From Saccoglossus kowalevskii (lineage: Eukaryota > Hemichordata > Enteropneusta > Harrimaniidae), in the NCBI RefSeq assembly GCF_000003605.2, contig NW_003137674.1:1-14592 (forward strand): a stretch of 14,592 bases of DNA, in the 5' to 3' direction. Every line of letters starts with the position of its first letter. Positions within the stretch are counted from its first letter, which is position 1. Both the position numbers and the translations under genes were made by a program. Positions 1-8,475 of the stretch are shown here, one piece after another. The notes under the pieces were generated by a model. It was not told the DNA's origin, did no database searches, and saw nothing but the letters and a program-made list of their open reading frames with translations.

Positions 1-160
1 TTAAATCTATCGCTCGAAAATAGAACATGAGAAATACTTATTACGTTTTAAATAACTACTGTCAAGTGAGGCAATATTCCCCAACATATACCACGCAAAG
101 GATCACGTTACTCTATTCTCATTGAGAGTGCCTTCTTTTTAACTTTATTTTCAAAAAAAT
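1..160. other. Unique AT-rich flank left of the array
   Basis: This is the only non-repetitive sequence in the window. It is AT-rich and ends in a run of seven A at 153-159, directly before the first repeat unit. The longest ATG-started frame I found is on the minus strand, from an ATG at 87-85 to a TAG at 9-7 (26 codons). It has an in-frame TGA six codons upstream of its ATG and resembles no protein I recognise, so I do not call it a gene. I see no terminal inverted repeat, no tRNA-like or rRNA-like segment and no clear promoter. The A-run could be the tail of a retroposed element on the plus strand or simple low-complexity sequence; 160 bases cannot decide this. It may also be the edge of a larger element lying outside the window. 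Confidence 0.8.
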
Positions 161-509
161 TGTCAGTAGTGTAGTAATGACGACAGCTACGTCAGTAGTG
201 TAGTAATGACGACAGCTATGTCAGTAGTGTAGTAATGACGACAGCTATGTCAGTAAGTGTAGTAATGACGACAGCTACGTCAGTAGTGTAGTAATGACGA
301 CAGCTACGTCAGTAGTGTAGTAATGACGACAGCTTTGTCAGTAGCGTAGTAATGACGACAGCTATGTCAGTAGTGTAGTAATGACGACAGCTATGTCAGT
401 AGTGTAGTAATGACGAAAGCTATGTCAGTAGTGTAGTATCGACGACAGCTACGTCAGTAGAGTAGTAATGACGAAAGCTGTGTCAGTAGTGTAGTAGTGA
501 CGACAGCTA

Positions 510-1245
510 TGTCAGTAGTGTAGTAATGACGACAGCTATGTCCGTAGTGTAGTATCGACGACAGCTATGTCAGTAGTGTAGTGATGACAACATCTATGTC
601 AGTAGTGTAGTAATAACGACAGCTATGTCAGTAGTGTAGTAATGACAACAGCTATGTCAGTAAGTGTAGTAATGACGACATCTATGTCAGTAGTGTAGTA
701 ATGACGACAGCTATGTCAGTAGTGTAGTAATGACGACAGCTATGTCAGTGGTGTAGTAATGACGACAGCTATGTCAGTGGTGTAGTAGTGACGACAGCTA
801 TGCCAGTAGTGTAGTAATGATGACAGCTATGTCAGTAGTGAAGTAATGACGGCAGCTATGTCAGTAGTGTAGTAATGACGACAGCTATGTCAGTAGTGTA
901 GTATCGACGACAGCTATGTCAGTAGTGTAGTAATGACGATAGCTATGTCAGTAAGTGTAGTAATAACGACAGCTATGTCAGTAGTGTAGTAATGACGACA
1001 GCTATGTCAGTAGTGTAGTATCGACGACAGCTATGTCAGTAGTGTAGTAATGACGACAGCTATGTCAGTAGAGTAGTAATGACGACAGCTATGCCAGTAG
1101 TGTAGTAATAACGACCGCTATGTCAGTAGTGTAGTAATGACAACAGCTATGTCAGTAAGTATAGTAATGACGACAGCTATGTCAGTAGTGTAGTATCGAC
1201 GACAGCTATATCACTAGTGTAGTATCGACGACAGCTATGTCAGTA
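510..1245 (+). repeat. Left-domain block A, copy 1 (partner 4356-5091)
   Basis: The succession of variant units here recurs at a constant offset of 3,846 bp. Shared landmarks in the same order are GTGATGACAACATC (581 and 4427), GAAGTAATGACGGCAGC (840 and 4686), a GCGATAG or ACGATAG unit (938 and 4784) and the 30-bp GTAAGTATAG unit (1155 and 5001), followed by a GCTATATCA unit. The constant offset over about 735 bp, with substitutions only, argues for one segmental copy event rather than independent unit mutations. By eye the copies differ at roughly twenty positions, so the event is older than the right-domain copies. Confidence 0.8.
1094..1240 (+). repeat. Left-domain block E (relative at 1995-2141)
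   Basis: About five units share the order GCCAGTAG with AATAACGACCGC, then GACAACAG, then 30-bp GTAAGTATAG, then TATCGACG, then a GCTATATCA unit, at offset 901. The GACCGC variant (1112 and 2013) was seen only in these two places. Other partial relatives of the GTAAGTATAG part lie near 2611, 2930, 3661 and 5001. Confidence 0.7.
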
Positions 1246-1529
1246 GTGTAGTGATGACGACAGCTATGTCAGTGATGTAGAAATGACGACAGCTATGTCA
1301 GTAGTGTAGTAATGACGACAGCTATGTCAGTGATGTAGAAATGACGACAGCTATGTCAGTAGTGTAGTAGTGACGACAGCTATGTCAGTAGTGTAGTATC
1401 GACGACAGCTATGTCAGTAGCGTAGTAATGACGACAGCTATGTCAGTAGTGTAGTAATGACGACAGCTATGTCAGTAGTGTAGTAATGACGACTGCTATG
1501 TCAGTAGTGTAGTATCGACGACAGCTATG

Positions 1530-1985
1530 TTAGTAGTGTAGTAATTACGACAGCTATATAGTAGTGTAGTAATGACGACAGCTATGTCAGTAGTGTAGTG
1601 ATGACGACAGCTATGTCAGTAGTGTAGTAATGACGACAGCTATGTCAGTAGTGTAGTAATAACGACAGCTATGTCAGTGGAGTAGTAGTGACGACAGCTA
1701 TGCCAGTAGTGTAGTAATAACGACAGTAATGTCAGTAGTGTAGTAATGACAACAGCTATGTCAGTAAGTGTAGTAATGACGACAGCTATGTCAGTAGTGT
1801 AGTAATGACGACAGCTATGTCAGTAGTTTAGTATCGACGACAGCTATGTCAGTAGTGTAGTGATGACAACATCTATGTCAGTAGTGTAGTAATAACGACA
1901 GCTATGTCAGTAGTGTAGTAATGACAACAGCTATGTCAGTAAGTGTAGTAATGACGACAGCTATGTCAGTAGTGTAGTAATGACG
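1530..1985 (+). repeat. Left-domain block B, copy 1 (partner about 4096-4552)
   Basis: Variant order matches the partner at offset 2,567. Landmarks are a GTTAGTAGTG unit followed by AATTACGACAG (1529 and 4095), GTCAGTGGAGTAG (about 1673 and 4240), GACAGTAATG or GACAGCAATG (1722 and 4289) and GTGATGACAACATC (1860 and 4427). A one-base deletion in copy 1 (GCTATATAGTAG near 1554) shifts the offset from 2,566 to 2,567. Similarity extends upstream to about 1,400, but one unit there is present in only one copy, so the offset changes by 29. Confidence 0.75.
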
Positions 1986-2280
1986 ACAGCTATGCCAGTA
2001 GTGTAGTAATAACGACCGCTATGTCAGTAGTGTAGTAATGACAACAGCTATGTCAGTAAGTATAGTAATGACGACAGCTATGTCAGTAGTGTAGTATCGA
2101 CGACAGCTATATCAGTAGTGTAGTATCGACGACAGCTATGTCAGTAGTGTAGTAATGACGACAGCTATGTCAGTAGTGTAGTAATGACGACAGCTATGTC
2201 AGTATGTGTAGTAATGACGACAGCTACGTCAGTAGTGTAGTAATGACGACAGCTATGTCAGTAGTGTAGTAATGACGACA

Positions 2281-2560
2281 GCTATGTCAGTAAGTGTAGT
2301 AATGACGACAGCTATGTCAGTAGTGTAGTAATGACGACAGCTATGTCAGTAGTGTAGTAATGATGACAGCTATGTCAGTGGTGTAGTAATGACGACAGCT
2401 ATGTCAGTGGTGTAGTAGTGACGACAGCTATGCCAGTAGTGTAGTAATGATGACAGCTATGTCAGTAGTGAAGTAATGACGGCAGCTATGTCAGTAGTGT
2501 AGTAATGACGACAGCTATGCCAGTAGTGTAGTATCGACACCAGCTATGACAGTAGTGTAG
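2281..2560 (+). repeat. Left-domain block D (relatives 651-930 and 4497-4776)
   Basis: A run of about ten units contains GTCAGTGGTG twice, then GCCAGTAG, GATGACAG and GAAGTAATGACGGCAGC (2470). It matches 651-930 at offset 1,630 and 4497-4776 at offset 2,216. The unit starting GACAGTAG (2548 and 4764) is shared with the 4.7-kb copy only, so the 2.3-kb and 4.7-kb copies look closer to each other than to the 0.7-kb copy. Confidence 0.72.
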
Positions 2561-2891
2561 TAATGATGACAGCTATGTCAGTAGTGTAGTAATGACAACA
2601 GCTATGTCAGTAAGTATAGTAATGACGACAGCTATGTCAGTAGTGTAGTATCGACGACAGCTATGTCAGTGGTGTAGTATCGACGACAGCTATGTCAGTG
2701 GTGTAGTAGTGACGACAGCTATGTCAGTAATGTAGTAATGACGACAGCTATGTCAGTAGTGTAGTAATGACGACAGCTATGCCAGTAGTGTAGTAATGAC
2801 GACAGCTATGTCAGTAGTGTAGTAATGACGACAGCTATGTCAGTAGTGTAGTAATGACGACAGCTATGTCAGTAGTGTAGTATCGACGACA

Positions 2892-3400
2892 GCTATGCCA
2901 GTAGTGTAGTAATGACAACAGCAATGTCAGTAAGTATAGTAATGACGACAGCTATGTCAGTAGTGTAGTATCGACGACAGCTATATCAGTAGTGTAGTAT
3001 CGACGACAGCTATGTCAGTAGTGTAGTAATGACGACAGCTATGTCAGTGGTGTAGTAGTGACGACAGCTATGTCAGTAGTGTAGTAGTGACGACAGCTAT
3101 GCCAGTAGTGTAGTAATGACGACAGCTATGTCAGTAGTGTAGTATCGATGACAGCTATGTCAGTAGCGTAGTGATGACGACAGCTATGTCAGTAGTGTAG
3201 TAATGACGACAGCTATGTCAGTAGTGTAGTAATGACGACAGCTATGTCAGTAGTGTAGTATCGACGACATCTTCGCCAGTAGTGTAGTAATGACGACAGC
3301 TATGTCAGTAGTGTAGTAATGACGACAGCTATGCTAGTAGTGTAGTAATGACAACAGCTATGTCAGTAAGTGTAGTAATGACGACAGCTATGTCATTAGT
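2892..3400 (+). repeat. Left-domain block C, copy 1 (partner 4963-5471)
   Basis: Variant order matches the partner at offset 2,071. Landmarks are GCAATG (2921 and 4992), TCGATG forming ATCGAT (3145 and 5216), GTAGCGTAGTGATG, and the rare CTTCGCCAG (3271 and 5342). Just downstream, one GTCATTAG unit (near 3394) is missing from copy 2, so the offset becomes 2,042. The match then continues to the slippage site GTGTAGTGTAGTGATG (GTGATG at 3467 and 5509) and the GACTGCAG unit near 3513, which has a relative near 5619. Confidence 0.78.
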
Positions 3401-4095
3401 GTAGTAATGACGACAGCTATGTCAGTAGTGTAGTATCGACGACAGCTATGTCAGTAGTGTAGTGTAGTGATGACAACATCTATGTCAGTAGTGTAGTAAT
3501 AACGACAGCTATGACTGCAGTGTAGTAATGACAACAGCTATGTCAGTACGTGTAGTAATGACGACATCTATGTCAGTAGTGTAGTAATGACGACAGCTAT
3601 GCCAGTAGTGTAGTAATAACGACAGCTAGGTCAGTAGTGTAGTAATGACAACAGTTATGTCAGTAAGTATAGTAATGACGACAGCTATGTCAGTAGTGTA
3701 GTATCGACGACAGCTATATCAGTGGTGTAGTAATGACGACAGCTATGTCAGTGGTGTAGTAATGACGACAGCTATGTCAGTGGTGTAGTAATGACGACAG
3801 CTATGTCAGTAGTGTAGTAATGACGACAGCTATGTCAGTAGTGTAGTATCGACGACAGCTATGTCAGTAGTGTAGTAATGACGACAGCTATGTCAGTGGT
3901 GTAGTAATGACGACAGCTATGTCAGTAGTGTAGTAGTGACGACAGCTATGCCAGTAGTGTAGTAATGACGACAGCTATGTCAGTAGTGTAGTATCGACGA
4001 CAGCTATGTCAGTAGCGTAGAAATGACGACAGCTATGTCAGTAGTGTAGTAATGACGACAGCTATGTCAGTAGTGTAGTAATGACGACAGCTATG

Positions 4096-4552
4096 TTAGT
4101 AGTGTAGTAATTACGACAGCTATGTCAGTAGTGTAGTAATGATGACAGCTATGTCAGTAGTGTAGTGATGACGACAGCTATGTCAGTAGTGTAGTAATGA
4201 CGACAGCTATGTCAGTAGTGTAGTAATAACGACAGCTATGTCAGTGGAGTAGTAGTGACGACAGCTATGCCAGTAGTGTAGTAATAACGACAGCAATGTC
4301 AGTAGTGTAGTAATGACAACAGCTATGTCAGTAAGTGTAGTAATGACGACAGCTATGTCAGTAGTGTAGTAATGACGACAGCTATGTCAGTAGTGTAGTA
4401 TCGACGACAGCTATGTCAGTAGTGTAGTGATGACAACATCTATGTCAGTAGTGTAGTAATAACGACAGCTATGTCAGTAGTGTAGTAATGACAACAGCTA
4501 TGTCAGTAAGTGTAGTAATGACGACATCTATGTCAGTAGTGTAGTAATGACG
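4096..4552 (+). repeat. Left-domain block B, copy 2 (partner 1530-1985)
   Basis: This is the downstream partner of block B. From about 4356 on it overlaps block A copy 2, so the GTGATGACAACATC landmark at 4427 belongs to both series and has relatives at 581 and 1860. Further relatives lie at 3467 and, altered, at 5509. The overlap shows that duplications were layered one on another. Confidence 0.75.
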
Positions 4553-5091
4553 ACAGCTATGTCAGTAGTGTAGTAATGACGACAGCTATGTCAGTGGTGT
4601 AGTAATGACGACAGCTATGTCAGTGGTGTAGTAGTGACGACAGCTATGCCAGTAGTGTAGTAATGATGACAGCTATGTCAGTAGTGAAGTAATGACGGCA
4701 GCTATGTCAGTAGTGTAGTAATGACGACAGCTATGCCAGTAGTGTAGTATCGACGACAGCTATGACAGTAGTGTAGTAATGGCGATAGTTATGTCAGTAA
4801 GTGTAGTAATGACGACAGCTATGTCAGTAGTGTAGTAATGACGACAGCTATGTCAGTAGTGTAGTATCGACGACAGCTATGTCAGTAGTGTAGTAATGAC
4901 GACAGCTATGTCAGTAGTGTAGTAATGACGACAGCTATGCCATTAGTGTAGTAATAACGACAGCTATGTCAGTAGTGTAGTAATGACAACAGCAATGTCA
5001 GTAAGTATAGTAATGACGACAGCTATGTCAGTAGTGTAGTATCGACGACAGCTATATCAGTAGTGTAGTATCGACGACAGCTATGTCAGTA
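4356..5091 (+). repeat. Left-domain block A, copy 2 (partner 510-1245)
   Basis: This is the downstream copy of block A at offset 3,846. Its differences from copy 1 include GCCAGTAG for GTCAGTAG near 4734, GACAGTAG near 4764, ATGGCGATAGTT for ATGACGATAGCT near 4779, GCCATTAG near 4938 and GCAATG near 4992. It overlaps copy 2 of block B on the left and copy 2 of block C on the right, so this stretch combines histories shared with three different upstream places. Confidence 0.78.
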
Positions 5092-5471
5092 GTGTAGTAA
5101 TGACAACAGCTATGTCAGTGGTGTAGTAGTGACGACAGCTATGTCAGTAGTGTAGTAGTGACGACAGCTATGCCAGTAGTGTAGTAATGACGACAGCTAT
5201 GTCAGTAGTGTAGTATCGATGACAGCTATGTCAGTAGCGTAGTGATGACGACAGCTATGTCAGTAGTGTAGTAATGACGACAGCTATGTCAGTAGTGTAG
5301 TAATGACGACAGCTATGTCAGTAGTGTAGTATCGACGACAGCTTCGCCAGTAGTGTAGTAATGACGACAGCTATGTCAGTAGTGTAGTAATGACGACAGC
5401 TATGCTAGTAGTGTAGTAATGACAACAGCTATGTCAGTAAGTGTAGTAATGACGACAGCTATGTCAGTAGT
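4963..5471 (+). repeat. Left-domain block C, copy 2 (partner 2892-3400)
   Basis: This is the downstream partner of block C at offset 2,071. Beyond it the match to 3,410-3,570 continues with a one-unit loss, and then with an insertion of two units around 5,555-5,620, before reaching the diverged zone at 5,707. Units become progressively less regular from about 5,500 rightward. Confidence 0.75.
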
Positions 5472-5706
5472 GTAGTATCGACGACAGCTATGTCAGTAGT
5501 GTAGTGTAGTGATGACGACATCTATGTCAGTATTGTAGTAATAACGACAGCTATGTCAGTAGTGTAGTGTATTGATGACAACAGCTATGTCAGTACGTGT
5601 AGTAATAACGACAGCTATGACTGCAGTGTAGTAATGACAACAGCTATGTCAGTACGTGTCGTAATGACAACAGCTATGTCAGTAATGTAGTATCGACAAC
5701 AGCTAT

Positions 5707-5968
5707 GTCATTAATGTATTGATAACAACCTCTATGTCATTAGTGTAGTAATAACCACCGCTATGTTGGTATTGTAGTAATGACAACTGCTATGTCAATA
5801 AGTGTAGTAATGACCACCTCTGTGTCAGTAGTTTAGTAATGACGACTGCTATGTCAATAGTGTAGTAGTGACTACTGATATGTCATAGGTGTATTCATGA
5901 CGACATCTATGTCATTGGTGTAGTAGAGACGACAGCTATGCCATTAGCGTAATATTGATGACACCTAT
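5707..5968 (+). repeat. Diverged units at the contact of the two domains
   Basis: About nine units of the usual 29-30 bp spacing carry many more substitutions than elsewhere. Examples are GTCATTAATGTATTG at 5707, GTTGGTATTG near 5765, GACCACCTCTGTG near 5812, GACTACTGATATG near 5870, GTCATAGGTGTATTCATG near 5882 and GCCATTAGCGTAATATTG at 5940. Several units differ from consensus at five or more of 29 positions, against zero to three in most other units. The last left-type 30-bp unit (CAATAAGTG, near 5806) lies inside this zone, and the first right-type unit (CTATTTCAG with GTACTAATG) follows at 5967. It looks like an old stretch that escaped homogenisation, and it marks the boundary of the two sub-families. 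An alternative is an ancient array edge later overrun by expansion from both sides. Confidence 0.8.
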
Positions 5969-7090
5969 TTCAGTAGTGTACTAATGACAACAGCTATGCG
6001 TGTAGTGTAGTAATGACGACAGCTATGCCAGTAGTGTAGTAGTGACGACAGCTATGTCAGTGGTGTAGTAATGACGACAGCTATGCCAGCGGTATAGTAA
6101 TGACGACAGCAATGCCAGTAGTGTAGTAATGATAAAAGCTATGCTAGTAGTGTAGTAATGATAAAAGCTATGCTAGTAGTGTAGTAACGACAAAAGCTAT
6201 GCTAGTAGTGTAGTAATGACAACAGCTATTTCAGTAGTGTAGTAATGACAACAGCTATGCGAGTAGTGTAGTAATGACGACAGCTATGTCAGTAGTGTAG
6301 GGATGACGATAGCTATGTCAGTGGTGTAGTAATGACGACAGCTAAGTCAGTAGTGTAGTAATGACGACAGCTATGTCAGTAGTGTAGTAATGACGACAGC
6401 TATGTCAGTAGTGTAGTAATGACGACAGCTATGTCAGTAGTGTAGTGATGACGACAGCTATGTCAGTGGTGTAGTAATGACGACAGCTATGTCAGTGGTG
6501 TAGTAATGACGACAGCTATGTCAGTAGTGTAGTAATGACGACAGCTATGCCAGTAGTGTAGTAATGACGACAGCTATGTCAATAGTGTAGTAATGACGAC
6601 ATCTATGTCAGTAGTGTAGTAATGACGACAGCTATGTCAGTAGTGTAGTAATGACGACAGCTATGTCAGTAGTGTAGTAATGACGACAGCTATGTCAGTG
6701 GTGTAGTAGTGAGACAGCTATGTCAGTACTGTAGTAATGACGACAGCTATGTCAGTAGTGTAGTAATGACGACAGCTATGTCAGTAGTGTAGTAATGACG
6801 ACAGCTATGTCAGTAGTGTAGTAGTGAGACAGCTATGTCAGTACTGTAGTAATGACCACAGCTATGTCAGTAGTGTAGTAATGACGACAGCCATGCCAGT
6901 AGTGTAGTAATGACGATAGCTATGTCAGTAGTGTGGTAATGACGACAGCTATGTCAGTAGTGTAGTAATGACAACAGCTATGTCAGTATTGTAGTAATGA
7001 CGACAGCTATGCCAGTAGTGTAGTAATGACGACAGCTATGTCAGTAGTGTAGTAGTGAGACAGCTATGTCAGTAGTGTAGTAATGACGAC
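5961..7090 (+). repeat. Right-domain near-identical block F, copy 1 (partner 11908-13037)
   Basis: Line-by-line comparison shows constant offset 5,947. From 5,961 to 6,972 the two copies are identical by eye, including rare variants: GCGTGTAG (5998), GCCAGCGGTATAG (6085), GTAACGACAAAAG (near 6184), TAGGGATGACG (6298), GCTAAGTCAG (6341) and GACCACAG (6854). The first mismatch is A at 6973 against G at 12920, the next A at 7038 against G at 12985. Beyond about 7,090 copy 2 lacks five units (145 bp), and the match resumes at offset 5,802 (7271 with 13073). Upstream, similarity stops at the diverged zone. This is the youngest long duplication seen in the window. Confidence 0.88.
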
Positions 7091-7386
7091 AGTTATGTCA
7101 GTAGTGTAGTAATGACGACAGCTATGTCAGTAGTGTAGTAATGACGACAGCTATGCCAGTAGTGTAGTAATGACGACAGCTATGTCAGTAGTGTGGTAAT
7201 GACGACAGCTATGTCAGTAGTGTAGTAATGACGACAGCTATGTCAGTAGTGAAGTAATGACGACAGCTACGTCAGTAGTGTAGTAATGACGACAGCTATG
7301 TCAGTAGTGTAGTAATGACGACAGATATGCCAGTAGTGTAGTAGTGACGACAGCTATGTCAGTGGTGTAGTAGTGACGACAGCTAT
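6780..7386 (+). repeat. Right-domain block G, copy 1 (partner about 11164-11770)
   Basis: It shares offset 4,384 with landmarks GAGACAG followed by AGTACTG, GACCACAG (6854 and 11238), GTGTGGTAATG, GTATTGTAG and the GAAGTAATG or TAAGTAATG unit (7251 and 11635). By eye there are about six substitutions in some 600 bp. After 7,386 the partner has one more GTCAGTGGTG unit, and the offset becomes 4,413. The block overlaps block F, so the 6.8-7.1 kb stretch has relatives at both 11.2 and 12.8 kb. Confidence 0.75.
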
Positions 7387-7706
7387 GCCAGTGGTATAGT
7401 AATGACGACAGCTATGTCAGTGGTGTAGTAATGACAACAGCTATGCCAGTAGTGTAGTAATGACGACAGCTGTGTCAGTAGTGTAGTAATGACGACAGCT
7501 ACGTCAGTAGTTTAGTAATGACGACAGCTATGTCAGTAGTGTAGTAATGACGACAGATATGCCAGTAGTGTAGTAGTGACGACAGCTATGTCAGTAGTGT
7601 TGTAGTGACGACAGCTATGTCAGTGGTGTAGTAATGACGACAGCTATGCCAGTGGTATAGTAATGACGAGAGCTATGTCAGTAGAGTAGTTATGACGACA
7701 GCTATG

Positions 7707-7984
7707 TCAGTGGAGTAGTAATGACGACAGCTATGCCAATGGTGTAGTAATAACGACAGCTATGTCAGTGGTGTAGTAATGACAACAGCTATGCTAGTAG
7801 TGTAGTAATGACGACAGCTATGCCAGTAGTGTAGTAATGACGACAGCTATGTCAGTAGTGTAGTAGTGAGACAGCTATGTCAGTGGAGTAGTAATGACGA
7901 CAGCTATGCCAATGGTGTAGTAATAACGACAGCTATGTCAGTGGTGTAGTAATGACAACAGCTATGCTAGTAGTGTAGTAATGA
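7707..7984 (+). repeat. Local 173-bp tandem duplication
   Basis: A run of units containing GTCAGTGGAGTAG, GCCAATGGTG, AATAACGACAG and GACAACAGCTATGCTAG occurs at about 7707-7811 and again at about 7880-7984. The GCCAATGG landmarks are at 7735 and 7908, 173 bp apart, which equals six units minus one base because one 28-bp unit (GAGACAG at 7868) lies between. The equivalent region near 9,500 has only one copy, so the duplication is local. Confidence 0.7.
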
Positions 7985-8475
7985 CAAAAGCTATGCTAAT
8001 AGTGTAGTAATGACAACACCTATTTCAGTAGTGTACTAATGACAACAGCTATGCGAGTAGTGTAGTAATGACGACAGCTATGCCAGTAGTGTAGTAATGA
8101 CGACAGTTATGTCAGTGGTGTAGTAATGACGACAGCTATGCCAGTGGTGTAGTAATGACGACAGCCATGTCGGTAGTGTAGTAATTACAAAAGCTATGCT
8201 AGTAGTGTAGTAATGACAAAAGCTATGCTAATAGTGTAGTAATGACAACAGCTATTTCAGTAGTGTACTAATGACAACAGCTATGCGAGTAGTGTAGTAA
8301 TGACGACAGCTATGTCAGTAGTGTAGTAATGACAACAGCTATGTCAGTAGTGTAGTAATGACGACAGCCATGCCAGTAGTGTAGTAATGACGACAGCTAT
8401 GTCAGTAGTGTGGTAATGACGACAGCTATGTCAGTAGTGTAGTAATGACGACAGCTATGTCAGTAGTGAAGTAAT
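7878..8475 (+). repeat. Right-domain block H, copy 1 (partner about 13421-14017)
   Basis: It matches the partner at offset 5,543, changing to 5,542 after a one-base deletion at 13,565 (CTATTCAG against CTATTTCAG). Landmarks are the CCAATGG or ACAATGG unit (7908 and 13451), TTCAG elements 232 bp apart (8024, 8256 and 13566, 13798), AATTACAAAAG (8181 and 13723) and GACAGCCATGCCAG. Related but rearranged copies lie at about 8.9-9.2, 9.5-10.0 and 10.5-10.9 kb. Confidence 0.72.

Larger units (their letters stand above)
161..5706 (+). repeat. Left array domain (30-bp and TATCGACG variant units)
   Basis: This is a sub-family of the 29-bp array, defined by two diagnostic variants. The first is a 30-bp unit with an inserted A or related base (GTCAGTAAGTG, GTCAGTAAGTATAG, GTCAGTACGTG), seen for example near 250, 660, 951, 1155, 1764, 1939, 2055, 2290, 2611, 2930, 3365, 3661, 4331, 4506, 4799, 5001 and 5438. 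The second replaces AATGACG with ATCGACG, giving a TCGA (TaqI) site and a second CpG. GACATCTATG and GACCGCTATG variants also occur. The 28-bp GAGACAG units and CTATTTCAG units of the right domain were not seen here. At least five pairs of variant blocks recur at fixed offsets (separate entries). Units next to the flank are close to consensus. Confidence 0.85.

Noticed and set aside
54-64. ACTACTGTCA in the flank resembling the reverse complement of the unit (ACTACTGACA)
   Set aside because: A nine-of-ten match over ten bases is isolated, and the neighbouring bases do not continue the unit; probably chance.
7-87. Minus-strand 26-codon open frame in the flank
   Set aside because: It is short, has an in-frame stop six codons upstream of its ATG, resembles no family I know, and has no supporting signals. 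It could only be judged with sequence left of the window.
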